Part shown: piece after piece, positions 59,316 to 64,000 of the stretch
Numbering within the stretch: the stretch's first letter is position 1
Layout: each line of letters starts with the position of its first letter
Assembly: GCF_009720865.1 (NCBI RefSeq)
Contig: NZ_WNLA01000011.1
Location: 124,001-188,000, forward strand
Direction of reading: 5' to 3'
Source of the DNA: Pseudoduganella ginsengisoli
GTDB lineage: Bacteria; Pseudomonadota; Gammaproteobacteria; Burkholderiales; Burkholderiaceae_D
Length of the DNA: 64,000 nt
Notes under the pieces: model-generated
What the model saw: only the letters and a program-made list of their open reading frames with translations
Database searches by the model: none
What the model was told of the DNA's origin: nothing
Translations under genes and position numbers: made by a program

Positions 59316-60347
59316 CTATGCCGAACGGCGCTGCAGCGCCATCATCGCGCTGCGTATCCAACCCAGCATGGCTTCATTGATCCACCCCGGATCCGTCAGC
59401 CCCGGTTCTTTGGTCAGCGCTTCACGGATCTTTGCCTGCGTTGCCGGATTATCCCCAGCCATCGAGCGGAACAAGTCAAACCATTGCCGCGCCAATTCCT
59501 GGCCCTGCGGCGAGTCGGGCGCCTGGCCTTCATCGACGGCCGCACGCACGCGGGCAATCAGCGGTGGCCACTCCTGTGCGCGCTTGCCGATGTTGGCGCG
59601 CACGAACGCGTATTCATCGTCATCGAGATAGCGGCGGTAAATCGCCAGCTTGCTTTCGTGCGAAGCATCGATGATGAATTGCATGATTTCCGGTGTCACG
59701 CCTGACTGTTCCCGTATCTGCGGGTTATGTTCGTGCAGTGTATTCAAGCGCGCAAACAGGATCGGGTTGCCGCCGGTATCGTGCACGCTTTTTGCCATCC
59801 ATTGCCGCGCCAGCACTTGCGCTTCCGCATCTTGCGGCGTGGCGCCGCGGTCCATCAGCGCGCGCACCGAGGCCACCAGCGCTTTCCATTCCGGTACCGC
59901 AACGGCGGCATTCGTATACAGCGGCAGTTGCTGCAATTCTTCCGGGGTGAAGTATTTGTCGTACATGCTCATGCTCTCCAAAGTAGTCAGCCAGTCGGCC
60001 AGGTTCGGTTCCTGTCCCTGGGCCAGCACACTGTGCAGCCGCTGCAAGCGGTTGCGCAATGCGCCGGCCTGCTCGATTTCGCGCGTCAGCATGTCAATTT
60101 GCTGCGCGACCACCGATTGCAGGGACAAATCCGGCCTGGATAAATAAGTTCCGACATCGGCCAGCGGCAAGCCAAAGCTGCGCAGCGCCTGGATCTGGTG
60201 CAGCCGCGCGATATCCGCCTCGCTGTACAGCCGGTAACCGGCATCGGAACGCGCCGAAGGCGTCAGCAAACCAATCGCGTCATAGTGGTGCAGCGCGCGC
60301 ACAGTCAATCCGGTACGGCGGGCCAGCTCGCCAATTTTCAGCGCCAT
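59316..60347 (-). CDS. MerR-family regulator with duplicated TipAS-like domain
   Basis: 343 residues. MerR winged helix at 1-72 (KIGELARRTGLTVRALHHYD), dimerisation coiled coil 73-112, then two tandem copies of a TipAS-like helical ligand domain: EWKALVASVRALMDRG (from 153) matches EWPPLIARVRAAVDEG (from 259), and LARQWMAKS matches LARQWFDLF. TipAS domains bind drugs such as thiopeptides. The likely target is its own gene or the S41 gene downstream, but the binding site is not proven. Start ATG 60347. Confidence 0.92.
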   Translation of the reverse strand: MALKIGELARRTGLTVRALHHYDAIGLLTPSARSDAGYRLYSEADIARLHQIQALRSFGLPLADVGTYLSRPDLSLQSVVAQQIDMLTREIEQAGALRNRLQRLHSVLAQGQEPNLADWLTTLESMSMYDKYFTPEELQQLPLYTNAAVAVPEWKALVASVRALMDRGATPQDAEAQVLARQWMAKSVHDTGGNPILFARLNTLHEHNPQIREQSGVTPEIMQFIIDASHESKLAIYRRYLDDDEYAFVRANIGKRAQEWPPLIARVRAAVDEGQAPDSPQGQELARQWFDLFRSMAGDNPATQAKIREALTKEPGLTDPGWINEAMLGWIRSAMMALQRRSA

Positions 60348-60504
60348 CAGTTTTCCTTTGTCTTCGAACGTGTGACCATCGTGGAGCCTGACGTTGCGTC
60401 AGGGTCAAGCAATTTTAACCAGGACTGGACATCGGATTGTCTGTTGCCCGCCGCACCCAGCGCGCTACCGCACAATATCCCCGCAGCAAGCAAGCTGTTG
60501 GGGT

Positions 60505-60510
60505 TAGAAT
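60505..60510 (+). promoter_or_regulatory. -10-like box (TAGAAT) 7 bp upstream of the endonuclease-family gene
   Basis: TAGAAT is followed by 7 bases and ATG 60518, with no ribosome site. Third case in this window of a -10 box at leaderless spacing. Confidence 0.35.
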
Positions 60511-60517
60511 CGGCTGC

Positions 60518-61345
60518 ATGAAGATCCGTGTCGCTACCTACAACATCCACAAGGGCATGTCGTACCGCAGCCATCCGCGGGTGCACGCGCTCAAGCAGGC
60601 GATCGGCCAATTTGAGGCCGATGTCGTGTTTTTGCAGGAAGTGCAGGGCAAGCATGACCGGATTGCTGAAAAATTCGGCAGTGAAGCCAATGGCCACCGC
60701 CACTGGCCCAATACCGCCCAGCATGAATTTTTTGCCGGGGAAGACCGCCACTCCGTCTATGGCATGAATGCCAAATATGACCACGGCCACCACGGCAATG
60801 CATTGCTCAGCAACTTCCCCATCGCACACTGGACCAATACCGATATTTCCGACCACAAGTACGAATCGCGCGGCATCTTGCATTGCATAGTTGAAACACC
60901 GGCATTGCCGATCCACTGCTATGTCGTGCACCTGGGCCTGTTTGAAGGCAGCCGCACGCGGCAGACGCAGTCCCTGATCGATGCAGTCAGGGAAACCGCG
61001 CCCGATGATGCGCCCGTCATCATCGCAGGCGACTTCAACGACTGGCGCAACACGCTGAGCGACACGTTGCGCAAAGCGCTGGGCGTGGTGGAAGTGTTCG
61101 ATGAAATCGGTTCCCATCCTTCCCTGGGCGACCTGGTGCGCACCATGGCGCGCCGCCAGGCGTCCGTGCGTCCTGCCCGCACCTTCCCCGCCGCCTTGCC
61201 TTTCTTCCGTTTGGACCGCATCTATGTGCGGGGCTTCCATGTCGAGGCTGCGCAAGTCTTGCACGGCGCCGCATGGGCTAAACTGTCGGACCATTCGCCT
61301 ATCGTGGCGACTCTCCAACTCACGAAGGACCATGCGGTCGGTTAA
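60518..61345 (+). CDS. endonuclease/exonuclease/phosphatase family protein
   Basis: 275 residues from ATG 60518. EEP metal and active-site motifs: TYNIHKG (Asn9), FLQEVQ (Glu41), IAGDFNDW, and SDHSPIV near the end. Members cleave nucleic acids or phospholipid/inositol phosphates. The gene overlaps clsB by 14 bp, and in betaproteobacteria the pair usually follows nudB, so a role near phospholipid metabolism is possible. Cytoplasmic, no signal peptide. Confidence 0.9.
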   Translation: MKIRVATYNIHKGMSYRSHPRVHALKQAIGQFEADVVFLQEVQGKHDRIAEKFGSEANGHRHWPNTAQHEFFAGEDRHSVYGMNAKYDHGHHGNALLSNFPIAHWTNTDISDHKYESRGILHCIVETPALPIHCYVVHLGLFEGSRTRQTQSLIDAVRETAPDDAPVIIAGDFNDWRNTLSDTLRKALGVVEVFDEIGSHPSLGDLVRTMARRQASVRPARTFPAALPFFRLDRIYVRGFHVEAAQVLHGAAWAKLSDHSPIVATLQLTKDHAVG

Positions 61346-62495
61346 CTTTATCGCTGATAACGAAGTCAGGCTTTTGCACTGTGGTACCGATTACTTCCCG
61401 GCATTGAAGGAAGCAATCGATGCGGCCCAGTACGAGGTGTATTTCGAAACCTATATTTTTGCAGGCGACGAAACCGGGCAATCAGTGCTGGCTGCTTTGA
61501 AGCATGCCGCTGCGCGCGGCGTGGCGGTGCGCGTCATTACAGACTGGTATGGCACGGGCCACGGCCAGGTCTCGCGCATGGATGCGCAATTGCGGGAAGC
61601 CGGAGTCGAACACCGCATTTTCAACCCGTGGTTCAAGCGGGGCTTTACGCGCACACACCGCAAGATTTGCGTGGTGGACCGTGAAATTGCGTTTGTCGGC
61701 GGCATCAATATCAACGATGACATGTTTGCCGACCATGACCACAGCATCAGCCTGGCCGCGCCAAGGTGGGACTTTGCCGTGGCGGTGCAGGGCCCGCTGG
61801 TGGCGTCCATCCACAAGGAAGCGCAAACGCAGTGGCGCCGCCTGGGCAGGATGAGCATCATCAAGCGCATCGGCCTGCTCAATGAAATGCGCAAGGTGAA
61901 CAAGATTGCCCGCGAGAGTTCCGTGCAGGCGGGCTTTGTCGTGCGCGACAACTTCCGCAACCGTGCCACGATCCAGAAAGCCTATTTGCAGGCGCTGGGG
62001 CGTGCCCGTAAAAGCGTGCTGATCGCCAACCCTTACTTTGCGCCGGGCCGTAAATTCCGCCGCGCGCTGGCCAAGGCGGCGCAGCGGGGCGTGGAAGTCG
62101 TGCTGCTGATCGGCGTGGGCGAGATCTGGCTGCAAGATGCCGTGGCCCACTCGTTTTATCCGAAATTGCTGGCAGCGGGCGTCAAAGTGGTCGAGTACCA
62201 CAAGACCCAGCTACACGCGAAAGTTGCCGTCATTGACGATGACTGGGCCACCGTCGGCTCCAGCAACGTCGATGGCTTGAGCCTGTTTTTGAACCAGGAA
62301 GCCAACGTCGTCATCAAGGATGCGGCGTTTTCGCAAAGCTTGCGCCGCCATATTGAAGCGGCGATTGCTGAAGGCGTCGTCATCCACGAGCATGAATATG
62401 CGCACGTGGGCCGCTTCCGCCGCATCGGCTATGAAGCCGCGTTTGTCGTGTATAAGTTGTTGATGCGAATATTTGCCGCAGAGAAATATGCTTAA
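61332..62495 (+). CDS. clsB: cardiolipin synthase B
   Basis: 387 residues from ATG 61332, inside the end of the previous gene. Two phospholipase D HKD motifs: HRKICVVD (His109, Lys111, Asp116) and HAKVAVID near 295, each followed by the GG or GSSN turn. No N-terminal membrane helices, as in ClsB rather than ClsA. It makes cardiolipin from phosphatidylglycerol. Overlaps hslR by 8 bp. Confidence 0.93.
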   Translation: MRSVNFIADNEVRLLHCGTDYFPALKEAIDAAQYEVYFETYIFAGDETGQSVLAALKHAAARGVAVRVITDWYGTGHGQVSRMDAQLREAGVEHRIFNPWFKRGFTRTHRKICVVDREIAFVGGININDDMFADHDHSISLAAPRWDFAVAVQGPLVASIHKEAQTQWRRLGRMSIIKRIGLLNEMRKVNKIARESSVQAGFVVRDNFRNRATIQKAYLQALGRARKSVLIANPYFAPGRKFRRALAKAAQRGVEVVLLIGVGEIWLQDAVAHSFYPKLLAAGVKVVEYHKTQLHAKVAVIDDDWATVGSSNVDGLSLFLNQEANVVIKDAAFSQSLRRHIEAAIAEGVVIHEHEYAHVGRFRRIGYEAAFVVYKLLMRIFAAEKYA

Positions 62496-62871
62496 AGAAA
62501 ACGTCCGTATTGATAAATGGCTATGGGCTGCCCGCTTCTTTAAAACCCGTTCGCTGGCGCTGGATGCCATTGAATCCGGCCGCGTGAAGGTGGGCGGCGA
62601 GCGCGTGAAGCCGGCCCGCATTGTGCATTTGGGCGATAAGTTGTCGATCGACAACGGTTCCGACAAATGGGACGTGCTGGTGCTGGGCATTTCCGATGTA
62701 CGCCAAGGGGCGCCGATTGCGCGCCTGCTGTACGAGGAAAGCGAAGAAAGCATCGCGCGCCGCGCCAGCGAGCACGAACGCCGCAAGCTGTTCCAGGATC
62801 CCGGCGCTGATTACAAAGGCCGTCCAACTAAACGCGACCGTCGTTTGCGGGGCGACATTTTCAACGAATGA
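62488..62871 (+). CDS. hslR: heat shock protein 15, S4-domain RNA-binding (Hsp15)
   Basis: 127 residues from ATG 62488. An S4 domain at 7-70 (VRIDKWLWAARFFKTRSLAL, GRVKVGGERVKPARIVHLGD) is followed by a basic tail (KGRPTKRDRRLRGDIF). Hsp15 rescues 50S subunits carrying stalled peptidyl-tRNA after heat stress. Its start overlaps the end of clsB, so translation is coupled. Confidence 0.94.
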   Translation: MLKENVRIDKWLWAARFFKTRSLALDAIESGRVKVGGERVKPARIVHLGDKLSIDNGSDKWDVLVLGISDVRQGAPIARLLYEESEESIARRASEHERRKLFQDPGADYKGRPTKRDRRLRGDIFNE

Positions 62872-62977
62872 TGTGTCGCTTGCGCAACAATCGTTTCGCC
62901 CCGGTTTCACAGTGCTAGTATGGATTCAGCCGTCCCCACAAGAGGGCGGCATTCTGCAAACACTCCGGGAGATGACG

Positions 62978-63433
62978 ATGAAGCAATGGCTGAAAGCGGT
63001 CTTAATGTGTTTTGTTGCGCTGGCAATGCAATTGCCAGTACAGGCCCAGGAAAAGCGCACGCCGGAAGAAGCGGTGGCCATGGTGAAGAAAGCCGTCGCG
63101 TATTACAAGGAAGTGGGGCGGGAAAAAGCACTGGCTGAATTTAACAACCCGAAAGGCAAGTTTGTCGACGGCGAACTGTACATATTCTCCTATGACATGA
63201 AGGGTGTAAACCTCGCCAGCCCCAACCCGAAGATCGTCGGCCGCAACATGATTGACGTCAAAGACGTCAATGGCAAACCCACCGTGCGAAGCTACCTGGA
63301 AGTGGCCAATACCAAGGGCCAGGGCTGGGTGGATTTCGTCTGGCCGCACCCGATCACAGGCGCTTTGCAACAGAAAACCGCCTACATAGAAAAAGTCGAC
63401 GACATCCTCGTTGCGTGCGGTATATACAAGTAG
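62978..63433 (+). CDS. secreted single-Cache-domain protein
   Basis: 151 residues from ATG 62978, which gives GGAG (62968-62971) a 6-base spacing; ATG 62972 lies too close to it. Signal peptide MKQWLKAVLMCFVALAMQLPVQA. The mature part is a single Cache (sCache_2) ligand domain: AVAMVKKAVAYYKEVGREKALAEF, FVDGELYIFSYDMKGVNLASP, GWVDFVWPHPITG. Such free Cache proteins bind small carboxylates in the periplasm; a sensor partner is unknown. Downstream lies a GC-rich hairpin (63450-63469). Confidence 0.9.
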   Translation: MKQWLKAVLMCFVALAMQLPVQAQEKRTPEEAVAMVKKAVAYYKEVGREKALAEFNNPKGKFVDGELYIFSYDMKGVNLASPNPKIVGRNMIDVKDVNGKPTVRSYLEVANTKGQGWVDFVWPHPITGALQQKTAYIEKVDDILVACGIYK

Positions 63434-63449
63434 TCCCCCACCTCGATCT

Positions 63450-63469
63450 CCGGCGGCCCGCGCCGCCGG
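63450..63469 (+). terminator. GC-rich hairpin after the Cache gene
   Basis: Perfect 8-bp stem CCGGCGGC / GCCGCCGG with a CCGC loop, 16 bp beyond the stop; no T tract follows. Confidence 0.45.
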
Positions 63470-63536
63470 TGCCTCAAAAGCGCGCACTGCGTACTGCTGC
63501 GACGCACCAATAGAGCCCGATCTCTAACAATCCCCT

Positions 63537-63564
63537 TTGACTTTTATCACCCGGTGGATAATAG
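63537..63564 (+). promoter_or_regulatory. candidate promoter of the tetR-like gene
   Basis: TTGACT (63537-63542), 16 bp, TAATAG (63559-63564). It lies about 113 bp upstream of the ATG. Confidence 0.4.
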
Positions 63565-63598
63565 TACGAGCGTTCGCAATTCTTTTCACACGAAGGAA

Positions 63599-63635
63599 AT
63601 CCAAGTGGTGGAAAATAAGATTTTCTGACTTGGAT
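63599..63635. promoter_or_regulatory. long nested inverted repeat upstream of the tetR-like gene
   Basis: ATCCAAGT (63599-63606) pairs with ACTTGGAT (63628-63635), and inside it GAAAAT pairs with ATTTTC around AAG. A 37-bp operator or leader hairpin between the promoter candidate and the ATG. Confidence 0.55.
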
Positions 63636-63676
63636 GAAAACTTTGAGTGGCAACTATTAATACTTCGATCAAATTT

Positions 63677-64000
63677 ATGCGCAAGGGTGAATTAACTCGC
63701 GCAGCCATCCTGGACACGGCGCTGGAGTTGGCCAGCCGGGATGGTTTGGAGGGCCTCACGATTGGCTTGCTCGCGGACAAGATGAACATGAGCAAGTCAG
63801 GAGTGTTTGCGCACTTTGGTTCGCGTGAAGACTTGCAGCTGGAAGTCTTGAAACTGTATCACCACCGTTTCGAGCAGGAAGTGTTCTTCCCCAGCATCAA
63901 GGAAGCACGTGGTTTGCCCCGCTTGCGTGCGATGTTTGCACGCTGGATCTCCCGCGTCAGCGAAGAGATTGCATCGGGCTGCATCTATATCAGCGGCGCC
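63677..64000 (+). CDS. TetR/AcrR-family transcriptional regulator (3' end outside window)
   Basis: 108 codons are visible from ATG 63677; the frame is still open at the window end. The N-terminal HTH is clear: RKGELTRAAILDTALELASR, then GLTIGLLADKMNMSKSGVFA and HFGSREDLQLEVL. The start of the ligand domain (FARWISRVSEEIASGCIYISGA) follows. The region before the gene is AT-rich and has a 37-bp nested palindrome that could be the autoregulatory operator. The target genes probably lie beyond the window. Confidence 0.93.
   Translation, partial: MRKGELTRAAILDTALELASRDGLEGLTIGLLADKMNMSKSGVFAHFGSREDLQLEVLKLYHHRFEQEVFFPSIKEARGLPRLRAMFARWISRVSEEIASGCIYISGA

Noticed and set aside
1..64000. CRISPR arrays, tRNA or rRNA genes, prophage or transposase genes
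   Set aside because: Scanned for repeats, cloverleaf consensus and typical proteins; none found.

Overview
The window is about 64 kb of GC-rich chromosome (roughly 60% G+C by eye) from a betaproteobacterium, most likely Oxalobacteraceae (Massilia, Duganella or Janthinobacterium group). The gene neighbourhoods support this: antiporter-kdsD-kdsC-lptC-lptA-lptB-rpoN-hpf, HIT-DUF971-ubiE-Tim44-ubiJ-ubiB, fmdB-DUF502-aspS-nudB, and endonuclease family-clsB-hslR. I saw no rRNA or tRNA gene, CRISPR array, prophage or intact insertion sequence.

Layout. 1-9.1 kb holds mostly accessory and cell-envelope genes: a lipoprotein, an S41 peptidase, an OPT transporter, a thioesterase, ychF, and small secreted proteins. 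9.2-13.1 kb holds a NYN/LOTUS RNase-like protein, a MOSC protein and a diguanylate cyclase. 13.1-20.7 kb is the Kdo and LPS-export block (kdsD, kdsC, lptCAB) followed by rpoN and hpf. In 20.7-25.4 kb the nitrogen-PTS genes ptsN-hprK-rapZ lie in reverse orientation, separated from hpf by an esterase and a hydroxyacyl-CoA hydrolase. 25.4-26.6 kb is an AT-rich accessory patch with an HTH/coiled-coil protein. Next come queF, ilvA, yqaA and a 1334-residue FAD/Fe-S oxidoreductase.

34.0-42.5 kb is the ubiquinone cluster, interrupted by a hybrid histidine kinase and a stand-alone receiver protein. 42.5-45.9 kb holds fmdB, a DUF502 membrane protein, aspS (with a sequence hint of a non-discriminating enzyme) and nudB. 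45.9-60.5 kb looks like a 14.6-kb accessory block placed between nudB and its usual partners, the endonuclease-family gene and clsB.

That block is mainly an acidic-amino-acid sensing and uptake module. A chemoreceptor overlaps a GltI-like binding protein by 4 bp. A DctB/AauS-like kinase and a sigma-54-dependent DctD/AauR-like regulator sit on the other strand. A porin and a complete gltIJKL-type ABC transporter follow. A near-consensus sigma-54 promoter lies at 51914-51929, with palindromes at the right distance upstream to be enhancer sites. RpoN is encoded 32 kb away in the same window, so the regulatory circuit can be read almost entirely from the sequence. The block ends with a cupin, an S41-family protein whose start codon abuts a perfect 11-bp hairpin, and a MerR/TipA-type regulator with a duplicated ligand domain.

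60.5-64 kb returns to core genes (endonuclease family, clsB, hslR), then a secreted Cache protein and the 5' part of a TetR regulator that runs off the window end.
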